Positions 54,871 through 64,000 of a DNA stretch of 64,000 nt are shown piece by piece. The position numbers and the translations under genes were made by a program. Below the pieces are notes generated by a model. The model was given only the letters and a program-made list of their open reading frames with translations, searched no databases and had not been told where the DNA came from. Each line of letters starts with the position of its first letter. Position 1 is the stretch's first letter. Source of the stretch: Medakamo hakoo (lineage: Eukaryota; Chlorophyta; Trebouxiophyceae; Coccomyxaceae); contig CP089451.1 in the NCBI GenBank assembly GCA_026636295.1, positions 496,001 to 560,000 on the forward strand, read 5' to 3'.

Positions 54871-55519
54871 TCGGTTTGTGTTTTCCGTCTGGCAGCCGGG
54901 CGCGCTCTCACCGACCTCCACCAAGGGGAGAGGGTCACCCTCTCCCCTCCCTCTCTCAAGGGACGTGTGGGATGAGCCGGGGTTCGTCCCCGCTCTTGTC
55001 TTCACGCACCCCGGATCAACCAGGGCCCCGCCCCGACCGGCGGCTGCATGGCGCCCTGCCCCTTGGCCGCCCGCCCCGCCTGGTGCCACCGAAAACAGTG
55101 CGGGTGCGCCGCCAGCAGCACGCCGCCGCGCGCGCTGCGGCGCAGGCACGCCGCGACGGGCGGGGGCACGGAGGGCAGGCGGCCATCGCCCGCGGCCCGG
55201 CCACACAAGAAACAGGGCGTGTCGGGCGTGGGGAGTGCGGTGGTGGGGGTGGAGGAGGGTGGAGGAGGGGGCGGCATGTGGGTTGCTTGGGCGGCTGGGC
55301 GGCGCGGGGGGGGGGGGAGTGGGGGAGACGGGCAGACCCAGGAGAGAGAGTGCGTTTTTTTTTTTTTCGTGCGCTTCTTCGTCGCCTTCCACAACGTCGC
55401 CTTTCCCCGCCGTCCCTCTTTCTTTCTAAAAAAACAGCGCCGGACTCCCCGCGCGCCACAATCTACACCACACAAACCAGCCCAAGCATGCACGCCCGAC
55501 CGCGCGGGCCGCTGTGACG
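54871..55519. other. TERT upstream region with hairpin and a possible Cys/His-rich exon
   Basis: A perfect inverted repeat with 10-bp arms and a 3-nt loop lies at 54925-54947, 55-77 bp before the TERT ATG. Further up, a minus-strand frame ending at 55002 reads TPCFLCGRAAGDG ... AAHPHCFRWHQAG, a C-x2-C/H-x2-C arrangement that could be a short zinc-binding exon or protein. I could not connect it to TERT in frame with good splice sites. Confidence 0.4.
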
Positions 55520-57194
55520 TCACTTTTTGACGATCTGCACGACGTCCTCGTCCGCGAGCACGTGCTCCTTGCCCACCCGCTGCGGCCGGTGGCGGGCGGA
55601 CGCCCCCCACACCAGCGCCCACTTGAACTGCTTCATCATGTTGCGGTGGATGCGGTTGGCAAAGTCTTCCACGGTGGGCGACCCCCCCGTCAGCACGACG
55701 GGGTCGTCCCAGTCGGGCAGCTTGCCCTTGGGCTTGGTGTAAATGCGCGTCAGGTTGAGCTTTTCCCACACCGCCTGGACCAGGCCGTCCAGGTTCCACT
55801 CCAGGTACGCGCAGACGGGGACGTAGTGGGGCAGCTTGGCCATGATGTTGAGTTCCTCCAGCGTGATCTGGTCGATCTGTTGGGAGGGGGCGGGTGTGTG
55901 GTTTGGGAGGGACTGGGGGTGAGAGCTGGGGCGCGTGGGGGTGGGCGGGCGGTCGCGCGCGCGCGCCTCCCCCCCCCCCCCGCCCCGTCTCCCCGTCCCC
56001 AAAACCGCACCTTGTTGACCGCGTACACGCACGGCACGTACGTCCGGTTGCCTTCAATGACGTCCACCAGGTCGTCGACGTCGCAGTCCCCGCGCACGTG
56101 CACGTCCGCGTTGTGGACGCGGTACTCGGACAGGACGGCCTTGACGGCCGCCAAGTCCAGGCGCGTGCAGTCCGGGGACGCGGTGAAGGCGATGCCGCCG
56201 CGCTCTTTTTTGCGGTAGGTGATGGCCGGCGGTTTTTTGTTGAGGCGGATGCCAAAGCCCTCGAGTTCCTGTGTGGGGGGGTGTGGAAGGTGTGGGGTGT
56301 GTATGGGATGGGCGGCGTGCGTTTTTTTTTGTAACGCGGGGCACGCGCGGTCTGTTTGTCTCTCCCTGTGCCTGCCCCCATCCCCTCCCAGCACGCACGT
56401 GCTCGATCAGCCGCTTGTGCGTCAGCGGCTTCAGCACGTCCAGCACAATGATGATGAGGTTGCACGTCCGCGCCGTCGCGATGACTTGGCGCCCCCGGCC
56501 CTTGCCGTCCTTGGCGCCTTCGATGATGCCGGGCAAGTCCAGGAGTTGAATTTTTGCGCCGCGGTACCGGATGACGCCGGGGACGCACGTGAGGGTCGTG
56601 AACTCGTAGGCGGCCACTTCCGAGAAGGTGCCGGTGAGTTTGGTGAGGAGCGTGGACTTGCCGACGGACGGGAAGCCGACCTGCGTTGGGGGGAGTGCGG
56701 GCCGAGGTGTGTGTTGAGAGACGGGCGGATGGATGGGCTGGAACACGCGCACACACACGGACGCGAAGGAAAAAAAACGCACCATCCCAACGCGCGCGTC
56801 GCCGACTTTCGTGACGTCAAAGCCGTCGCCGCGGCCGCCGCCGCCCGCGCCGGAAGACGGTTCCAGCAGTTCGCGGCGCAGCTTGGCGAGCTTGGCCTGT
56901 TGAGTTGAGAGTTGAGAGTTGATGGGGTGTGGGGGGAGGTGGAGGTGGAGGCCGAGCGCGCGGGCCGAGACCTTTCCTCGTCCCCCTTTTTTTCCACGGC
57001 CCATACCTTCAACATGCCCAGGTGCCCCGCCGTCGCCTTGTTCTTCTGGGTGCGAGCCATCTGCGTGGTGTGAGTGTGCGAGGGAGGCGCGTGTGAGGCG
57101 TGGGACGCGCGAGAGAGAAAGAGAGCGGCGGGCGGTCGATTGCCCGCCCACTGACCTCGTCCTCGATCTCCTTGATCTTTTGCATCGTCGTCAT
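55520..57194 (-). CDS. DRG1: developmentally regulated GTP-binding protein 1
   Basis: Six exons (57194-57156, 57060-57007, 56896-56783, 56680-56399, 56268-56011, 55876-55520) give 367 residues, the same length as human DRG1. It runs from [13 protein letters not shown] through [17 protein letters not shown] to the P-loop [16 protein letters not shown]. Then come [51 protein letters not shown], the DRG insert [20 protein letters not shown], the specificity motif [12 protein letters not shown], and a TGS domain ending [19 protein letters not shown] ... VVQIVKK. DRG1 is a conserved translation GTPase that relieves stalled ribosomes with DFRP1. LEGFGIRLN and the RHRPQRVGK end favour DRG1 over DRG2. 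It is divergent from SF3A2. Confidence 0.97.
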
Positions 57195-57578
57195 GATGGG
57201 CCACAGCTGTCAAGGAGGGTCCTGGACTGTGACGGAAGGGAGGGGCCCGGGTTTGGCCAGGGGTTTGGCCTCAGGCCGCTTGGCGCTTGGCGAAAAAAAA
57301 GAGGGAGTGGGGAGGTGTGGGTCAGCTCAGCCGTCTCACTTCTCCCAACGCTGGCTCTGTGTGCGGACTCGGGCCGTCCCGCGGGCGACCGAGAAGGGCC
57401 GCGCTCCCACCCCTCGCCCCGCCTAGCTGCACGCGCGCACGCGCTCTCCACGCCAGGAGACTGCGCCGACTGGGCCCCAGCCGCCAGCTCGAACGCGCGC
57501 AGTCTCTGTTCGCCGCGCCCATTGCCGCCGTCTCTTTCATAGCCGCCGTCACAGCACCACACACGCCCTTCGCCCGCC
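57195..57578. promoter_or_regulatory. divergent promoter region, DRG1 / SF3A2
   Basis: 384 bp lie between two start codons facing away from each other. It includes an A8 run at about 57292-57299. No gene was recognised. Confidence 0.4.
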
Positions 57579-58791
57579 ATGTCGTTCATGGCCGCCCGGG
57601 AGCACGGCTCCAAGCCGGGCGCGGGCGGCGCCGCGTCGGCGCAGCAGGAGGTAAGGGAGTGGGCGGGGGTTCGTCCTCCTCTCTCAACCCCGCGGCCACC
57701 GCGCCGCCCGCCTGGGGCAGACACACCACGCGCAGCAAAGGACTCACGCCCACTCACCCACCCACCCACCCCCCTCCCTCGCCCGCACACACGCTCGCCA
57801 GGCCGTCGACCGCAAGGAACGCCTGCGCCGCCTGGCCCTGGAAACCATCGACCTGGCCCGGGACCCGTACTTCTTGCGCAACCACCTCGGCCAGTACGAG
57901 TGCCGCCTGTGCCTGACCCTCCACAAGACGGAGGGGTCCTACCTCGCCCACACCCAGGGCCGCAAGCACCAGGAGAACCTGGCCAAACGCGCGGCGCGCG
58001 AAGCGGCGGAAGGCGGCGGCGCCGTGCCGGGACCGGCCCGCGTGCCCGTCAAGCGCAAGGGCGTGACGATCGGGCGGCCGGGCTACCGCGTCACCAAGGG
58101 CGTCGACCCGGACAGCGGCGCGCGGAGCCTGCTGTTCCAGGTCGACTACCCGGAGATTGCGGGGCCGCCGCCGCCGCCTGAGCTGCCCAAGCCGTCGACG
58201 AGCCGGGCGGGCGGGGGGGAGGGAGAGGACCCGGCCGCGGCAGCAGCGGCGAAAGCGGCCGCCGCCGCCGCCGCCGCGGCCGCGGCCGCGGCCGCCCGCC
58301 CGCGCCACCGGTTCATGTCCAGCTTTGAACAGCGGTGGGAGCGGGCCGACAAGGCGTGGCAGTACGTCGTCTTCGCGGCCGAACCGTACGAGTCGCTGGC
58401 GTTCCGCATCCCGGCCGCGCCCGTCGACGACCGGTCGGATTACTTCTTCTCGCACTGGGACCCGGACGCCAAAGTCTACACCCTGCAGGTCGTCTACAAG
58501 GCGGGCGCCGAGTTTCCGGAGCCGGGGGGGAGTGGGCCGGGCGGGCCGGGGCCGGGCGGGCCGGGCGGGCCGGGGCCGGGCGGGCCGCCGCCGCCGCCGC
58601 CGCCCGGGTGGTGGGGTGGCGGCGGCGGCCCGCCGCCCCCGCCGCCGCCCGGGTGGGGAGGGGGAGGGCCGCCCGGCCCGCCGCCGCCGGGCTGGGGACG
58701 CGGGCCGCCGCCGCCCGGGCCGATGGGGTGGGGTGGGCCACCGCCGCCGCCCGGGTGGGGAGGGCCGCCCCCGCCGCCGCCGGGCTGGTGA
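57579..58791 (+). CDS. SF3A2: splicing factor 3A subunit 2
   Basis: Exons 57579-57650 and 57802-58791 give 353 residues. REHGSKPGAGGAASAQQE is the family start. RKERLRRLALETIDLARDPY leads to the U1-type zinc finger YECRLCLTLHKTEGSYLAHT with QGRKHQ. Then come RKGVTIGRPGYRVTKGVDPD, LLFQVDYPEI, a low-complexity insert, FMSSFEQRWERADKAWQYVV, YESLAFRIPA and YFFSHWDPDAKVYTLQVVYK. SF3A2 (yeast Prp11) is part of the U2 snRNP that clamps the branch-point region. The last 95 residues are repeated GWGGGG and poly-Pro units, like the Pro-rich tail of metazoan SF3A2 rather than the short plant protein. Confidence 0.97.
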
Positions 58792-58945
58792 CGGGAGGTG
58801 GGGGGCGGGGGGAGCAGATGTTCGGTGGGTGGGTGTGAGCCAGGGAGGGAGGGGCCATGGCCCCCCGCGGTGTCGCGGTGTCGCGCACTCCAAATTAACG
58901 GCTCGCTCGTCTCGCGCAGGCGCCGCCCCGCATGCACACACGTCC

Positions 58946-61302
58946 ATGGCGGCCGATGAAACGCCCGGCCAAGGGCGCCCTGCCGCAGGCTCAACCGGCG
59001 CGCAAGATGCCGGCCTCGTCCCTGAGCGCGCAGACTTGGTGAGAGACGGGCGCCCAGGCGTCGTGCGGGGCGGGCTTTGCCCGGCAAAAGCCACAACCAA
59101 ACAAGCGCCTCACGCGGCTCGACCAAAGCGCCTCTCACCCGCCCTCCCACCCACAAACCCCCCCGCCCAGATCTCGCCCGGAGGAATCGGTCCGGGTGGG
59201 GGCGTGAAGGCCCCACCGACCCTCCCCCGTCCCGTGGCCGGCTCGTCCGCCGGCACCGCCACCGTCGCGGCAGCGGCAGGCGGCGCGGGCGGCACGGGAA
59301 CGGGCGGTGGCGGCAGCGGCGGCGGCGGCGGCGGCGGCACGCCGGACCTCCCACCGGCCGCGACCGCGCCCGTCGCCCACCCACCCGCTCCACATGCGCC
59401 TCCTCTAGCCGCCGCGGGCGGCTTCCGCGCGTACGCGACCAGCACGGCCGCCGCCGCCCACGCCGCGGCCGCCGGGCCCGCCCTCCCCGGCGGCCACGGC
59501 CACCACCACCACCACGGCCACACGCACAACCACCACGTCCCGGGACACCGGGGCTCCATCGTGGGCGCGGGCGCGGGTGCGGGCGACGGCGACGCGTCCG
59601 GGTCCGGGGCGGACGGGTCGGGCTCCGGCCGCGGGTCCGCGGGCGGCGGCAACGGCGGCGCGGCAGGCGCGCCGGCGCCGCCCCAGCCACCGCCGCACGA
59701 CGGCTCCGGCCGCGGGTCTGCCGGCGGCGGCAACACCGCGCCGCTGGCCCGGACGGGCACGGGCACCGGGACGGCGGGCGACGGGTCGGGCGCCGCCGGA
59801 CCCGGCAATGGCAGCGGCGCGGACGGGTCGGGCGGCAACCGCGGGTCGGGCGTCGCCGACCCGGTGGGCGGGCCCGCCGCCGCGGCTGCCGCGGCCGCGA
59901 CGGCCGCCGCCGCCGCGGCCGCTGCGGCCTGGGGTGGTGCCGCCGCCGCGCCCGGCGGCGGGCCAGCGCCCCCACCACTGCCCCCGCACCCGCCGGCATC
60001 CGCGTTTCCCGGCGGGCTGTTCCCGTACGCGTCCGGCCACGGCCCTCCGCCGCCGCCCGCCGCCGCCGCCGCCCACTTCTGGGCGCTGCAGCACGCGGCG
60101 GCGGCCGCGGCGTCGGGTGCGCCGCCCCCGCCGCCTGTCGCCGCGGCGACGAGCGCCGGCCCCTCTGGCGGCGGCGCCGGTGTCAGCGGCACCGGTTCGG
60201 CCGACCCGGCCGCCGCCTTGGCCTTTTTAATGCAGCAGCAGCAGGCCGCCGCCGCCGCGGCCGCGCACGCGCACGCGGCCCTGATGATGCAGCATTACGC
60301 CGCCGTGGCGGCGGGTGGCAAGGGTGGCGGTGGTGGCGGCGCGCCGGCTGGCGCCGGGCCGGGCCGCGCGCACGCGCCGCCCGGCGCTGGGGGCGTGCCC
60401 CCGCCCCCGCCCTCAGCGCTCCCACCGCCGCCGCCGCCGCACGTCGCCGCCGCCTTGCTCGGCGCGTACGGCGCGCCTGGCACAGGCCCTGTCGGCGGTC
60501 CCCACCCGCCGGGCCCGCCGCCGCCGCACATTCTGGCGGCCATGCTGGCGGCGGGCGGGCCGGGTGGGGCGGTGTCGGCCCTCGCCGGCCTGGGCCTGGC
60601 CCCGCCGCCCGGGCTGATGCTGCCGCAGGCTGCGGTCCCGCCGCCGGCCGCGCCGTCGTCGTCCGCCGTCGCTGGCGGCGGCGGCGGGAGCGGCGGGTCG
60701 GGCGACCCGCCCGGCCCGCCGCCGCCCGGCCCTATGCCGCCGACGACCGTCGGTCCGTCTGCCGGCGCGTCCACGCTGCCGTCTGCCACCGGTGGCGGCG
60801 CCGGCGGCTGGGCGGCGGGCCCGCCCGCCCCCGGCCCGCCCCGCCTGTCCCTGTCCCTGGCCGGCGGCGGCGCGGGCGCGGGCGCCGCGGCGGCAGACCG
60901 CCGCGCCGCCGCCCTCCACAAGTACCGGGCCAAGCGCGCCCGCCTGTGCTTCGCCAAGCGTGTCCGGTACGAGTCGCGCAAACAGCTGGCCAACGCGCGG
61001 CCGCGGGTGAAAGGGCAGTTTGTGAAGCGGAGCGACCTGGCGGCCGCGGCCACGACGACGGATGGCGCGACGGGATGGCGCGGCCCGGGCGCCGACGGCG
61101 ATGATGGCTCGGGGGACGCCGAAGCCGACGGCCGGCGCGACAAGGACGCGACGACCACGTCCACGGGCGACGAGTCGGATGACGAGGAGTCGGACGGCGG
61201 CCCGTCCGACACGGACGCGGCCGACGCGGCGGAAGCGGCGGCCGTGGTCGCCGCGGACGAAGAAGCCGCGGCGGCCGCAGTCGCTGCGGCGGAACCCGAC
61301 GG

Positions 61303-61333
<31 letters not shown>

Positions 61334-61861
61334 ACCAAGAAGCGCGGCCGGGGTGCTGTAGACGCTGCTGCTGTCCCCACGGCGGAAGACCCGCCCGCGC
61401 CGACGCCGTCGCCCGCGGGCGGGGAGGAAGGGAAGGGGGAGGGCGGGCCTGAACAAGACACGCCTTCGCCAGGCGACGACCCGGCGGACGACGGCGCCCA
61501 GGGCCGGCGCCGCCCCTCCCGGTCGGCTGGCGGTGGAGGCGGTGGTGCGACGACCGTGGAAGCGGGCGGCGGCGGGATGGGCCCGCGCCGCCGGTCGGGC
61601 CGCCTGGCCGAGCCCGCTGCTGCCGCGCCGGCCGTGGCCGCGCCAGGCCGCCCGCCGCGCGGGGGGCGGCGTGGCGGCACGGGCGGCAGTGCCGCCGCCG
61701 CACCGCCGCCGGCCAAAGCCCGGCGCACGACTCGGGGTAAAGGTGTGGCGGCGGCGGCGGCGGCCGTCCACTCGTCCGACTCCGGGTCCAACTCGCCCAA
61801 CGGAAACGGAGGCGGTGGTGGTGTTGGTGGTGCGGCCGCGACGATGGCCGGCCAGGCATGA
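58946..61861 (+). CDS. CCT-domain protein, Gly/Ala-rich
   Basis: Exons 58946-59038 and 59171-61861 give about 927 residues; the 132-nt intron has no stop in frame, so retention would also code. Most of the protein is Gly/Ser/Ala/Pro-rich, with a His cluster (GHHHHHGHTHNHH) and a short QQQQ run. Near residue 610 there is a CCT domain: AALHKYRAKRARLCFAKRVR, then YESRKQLANARPRVKGQFVK, matching the CONSTANS/PRR consensus. An acidic Asp/Glu region, a KKRGRG basic patch and an RRSGRLAEP string follow. CCT proteins are nuclear and bind NF-Y subunits and DNA in light, clock or flowering-type control. No B-box or receiver domain is visible, so it is of the CMF (CCT-only) kind. Confidence 0.8.
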
Positions 61862-62137
61862 GGGTGAGAGAACCAAAAACGCGTGTCTTTTTTTTCGAGT
61901 TCGACATAGGTCTTTTCTTCGATACGTGTGTGTGTGTGTGTGTTTCAGCGAGTGTGTGTGTGTGCTTCCCGCCCGTGCGTGCGTGTAACGAGAAAGACAA
62001 GGCGCCGCCGGCCCCGCTCCTTTTTCCTTTTTTTTATGCAAGAGCTAGAGTGGTTGCAGAGACGGGTCAAGGCAACAGTGCTCAGTCTCCTTTTTCTTTT
62101 CGCGTGTGCCCGCTCGAACGGAACACTCATTCGCACG

Positions 62138-63016
62138 ATGCAGGCCCTGTCACGTCCCGCCGGCCTGGCTGCCCGCCCGGTCGTCCGCCGGAACGGTCGT
62201 GCTGGTGAGTCTTTTTTGTTGGCGAGACGAGCGCATGCGGAGACGGAGAGAGCGACGGCGCGAGAGAACTCTTTGCAGACCCGCGCGCACAGCCGGGACC
62301 CGCCACTGCGGCCAGCCGCCGTCAGTAGCCAGCTGCGGGATTAGTCTGCTTGCCGACTACGTGAGCTTGAAAGCCAGGCCATGTCCGCCTGCCTGTGCGC
62401 AACACCAAAAACCGACCGACGCTTGCGGCCTAGCCGGAAAACTCAGCGCCGGCGCTGGTCATTTGGGAGCCCCTCGTCCGCCCTGTTTGGCCGCCGACAC
62501 CAGCACAAGCCACACCAGGCTCGTTTGCGATAATCACTGGGCCTGAATGCGGGCGTGGAATGGGAACCGAGCCCCGTTTTCACCGCGTGCGCGCTTGCCG
62601 TGTGCGCCCTCTCTCCGGAAGCGGAGCCGCCACCGACCAACCCTCTCACGCCCCCCTCTCTCCCATCAACCTCTCCCCTCACACACACACACACACACAC
62701 AGCCGCCACCGCCGCCGCCGCCCCGGCCACCGACCTGGACGTCACGGCCATGGCCCCGCTGGGCGACCGCTTACTCATCCGCCCCCGGCCCAAAGACACG
62801 AAGACGGCCGGCGGCGTCCTGCTGACGACGGGCGCGACGGAGCAGCTGCAAGACGCGGTCGTCGGCACCATCCTCGCGAAAGGCGCGGGCGTGGAGGCGG
62901 ACGTGGAAGCGGGCGACACGGTCCTCTTCCTGAAGTACAGCAGCGCGGACGTGGAAGCGCCCGACGGCGACATCTGCTTCGTCGCGGAAAAGAGTGTCCT
63001 GGCCAAACTGAGCTGA
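62138..63016 (+). CDS. CPN10: organellar co-chaperonin CPN10 (GroES type)
   Basis: Exons 62138-62204 and 62703-63016 give 126 residues. Exon 1 plus the Ala run forms a targeting peptide (MQALSRPAGLAARPVVRRNG). A single GroES domain follows: MAPLGDRLLIRPRPKDTKTA, GGVLLTTGATEQ where the mobile loop lies, GTILAKGAG, EAGDTVLFLKYSSADVE and FVAEKSVLAKLS. It caps the Cpn60 barrel. Plant plastid CPN20 has two GroES domains in tandem; this has one, so it is CPN10. Plastid versus mitochondrial targeting is not decided by the sequence; the leader suits either. The 498-nt intron ends in a CA run before its AG. A GA tract follows the stop. Confidence 0.92.
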
Positions 63017-63115
63017 AACAGAGAGCCGCGGCCGGGTGGGAGCGCGGCGGGTGGGGAAGGGGGGAGAGAGAGGGCGGCGGCGTGTGTGTGACTGCTCCTT
63101 TTTTCAATCCTTTTT

Positions 63116-64000
63116 TTACAGCGTGCGGTTGGCTGGCACCAGCCCCGGCGGCAGGAAGCAGCGCGCCACGTGCGCCGTGGCGGCGGGGTCCGTCGCGGAC
63201 GGCGAGACGGCGTACCGATAGAGGCCGCCGTCGCACGCGCCCGGCCCGCTGCCGCCCGCCGCGCCGCCCGTGCCCGGGTCGTCGCCGCGCACGTGCCCCG
63301 TCGCCCAGGCCGTGTACGCCTCCAGGAAGGGCGCGCCCACGCCCCAGGACGCCTTGACAAACATCGTCTCGAACGGGTGCAGGGACAAGCCGGGCCCATA
63401 CGTCCCGTGCCTCGACGCGTGCGCGCACCCGTTGCACGCCCAGTGGGAACGGTCGGCCCAGTCCAGGCCGCGGGCGTAGCGGGCTTGCAGGGTGGCCAGG
63501 CGCAGGCCGGCGCCCAGGACGGCGGACGAGAGGCCGTACTCGCCGCCGACGACGATGCCGGCGTCGGGTCCGGCGCACAGCTTGCAGCTCCGCACCCGAA
63601 ACGCGCCCGCGCCCTCCGCGGCGGCCAGGCCCGCGGACGACAGCGCGAACGCCCAGGACTCGGCGCGGGGACCGGGCCCGCCCGCGTCCTCTGGCGGGAG
63701 GCAGACGAGCGAGGACGCGACGAGGGCGGCGGCGGCGCCGGGCGGCGGGGCTTCGCCCGGCGGGAGGCAGGCGGGCGCGGCGGGGGCGGCGCCCCCCTCC
63801 CCGCCGCCGCCCGGCCCGCACCCGCCCCGGTCCAGGCCGTCCGTGAACGCACGCGTCCAGTGCCAGCCGGCGGGGAGATAGGACGGAAAGAAGGGCCCCC
63901 GCGCCGAGGAATTCAGGAAGATGAAGAAGGCGTAGCCAAACCGGCGGGCGGCGGCCAGGGCGGGCGTCGCAGAGGCCGGGCGCGCGGGCCGCCCCGCGCC
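63116..64000 (-). CDS. glycosyltransferase-like protein, partial at the right edge
   Basis: The 5' part lies beyond 64000. The visible about 294 residues read FGYAFFIFLNSSARGPFFPS, YLPAGWHWTRAFTDGL, LVCLPPEDAGGPGPRAESWA, then a Cys pair (CKLC), IVVGGEYGLSSAVLGAGLRL, LDWADRSHWACN, ASRHGTYGPGLSLHPFETMF and VKASWGVGAPFLEAYTAW. FLNSS-x-RGP together with HPFETMFVK marks a family of uncharacterised algal and bacterial proteins that I associate with GT-A-like glycosyltransferases; this is memory of the pattern, not a search. No membrane segment lies in the visible part. The stop codon is TAA within CTGTAAAAAAAGG, so a TGTAA element overlaps it. Confidence 0.5.
   Translation of the reverse strand, partial: GAGRPARPASATPALAAARRFGYAFFIFLNSSARGPFFPSYLPAGWHWTRAFTDGLDRGGCGPGGGGEGGAAPAAPACLPPGEAPPPGAAAALVASSLVCLPPEDAGGPGPRAESWAFALSSAGLAAAEGAGAFRVRSCKLCAGPDAGIVVGGEYGLSSAVLGAGLRLATLQARYARGLDWADRSHWACNGCAHASRHGTYGPGLSLHPFETMFVKASWGVGAPFLEAYTAWATGHVRGDDPGTGGAAGGSGPGACDGGLYRYAVSPSATDPAATAHVARCFLPPGLVPANRTL

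Overview
This window is nuclear DNA of a very GC-rich (my impression, about 70 % or more), gene-dense photosynthetic eukaryote, most likely a green alga. Evidence for a plastid: glutamyl-tRNA reductase, enoyl-ACP reductase and a GroES-type co-chaperonin each carry an Ala/Arg/Ser-rich leader absent from bacterial relatives, and a divergent plastid-type heme oxygenase is present. Evidence for the plant side of the tree: a 20.9-kDa-type complex I subunit, a CCT-domain protein, an RHM-like nucleotide-sugar dehydratase and a plant-style amine-oxidase/cyclopropane-synthase fusion. The taxon is inferred, not proven. Introns are GT-AG (one GC-AG) and are mostly 70-350 nt. Their donors favour GTGCGT and are often followed by a run of T. 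No old virus copies, transposons, CRISPR arrays or tRNA genes were recognised.

Layout. 0-13 kb: SAM-domain Ala-rich protein, secreted Ala/Ser-rich protein, amine-oxidase/CFA fusion, DUF4602 nucleolar protein, GYF-like protein, heme oxygenase, RMA-type RING ligase, then a (TG)66 tract. 13.5-20.1 kb: a minus-strand run of three secreted-protein genes. Two of them are clear tandem duplicates of an unrecognised, densely N-glycosylatable helical family with a 12-nt first coding exon. 20-35 kb: membrane PepT-like protein with an altered active site, REV7, Mpv17-family protein, LIN1/CD2BP2, diacylglycerol kinase, RHM-like dehydratase, HEAT-like protein. 35-49 kb: complex I subunit, Snu114, a very divergent Mago nashi, HemA, UBA-UBX protein, PIG-A, Pmp3-like protein, plastid FabI. 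49-64 kb: small coiled-coil protein, telomerase reverse transcriptase, DRG1, SF3A2, CCT protein, CPN10, and a glycosyltransferase-like gene cut by the right edge.

The genes are housekeeping and do not form one pathway, but themes recur. There are four splicing or exon-junction factors (LIN1, Snu114, Mago, SF3A2), opposing ends of tetrapyrrole metabolism (HemA, heme oxygenase), and genome maintenance (TERT, REV7). Many genes sit head to head with only about 120-140 bp between start codons, so shared promoters are likely. The most novel items are the secreted family at 13.6-18.4 kb, the divergent Mago and the Gly-expanded TERT. Exon boundaries were set by reading splice signals and checking frame by hand; expect errors of a few bases.
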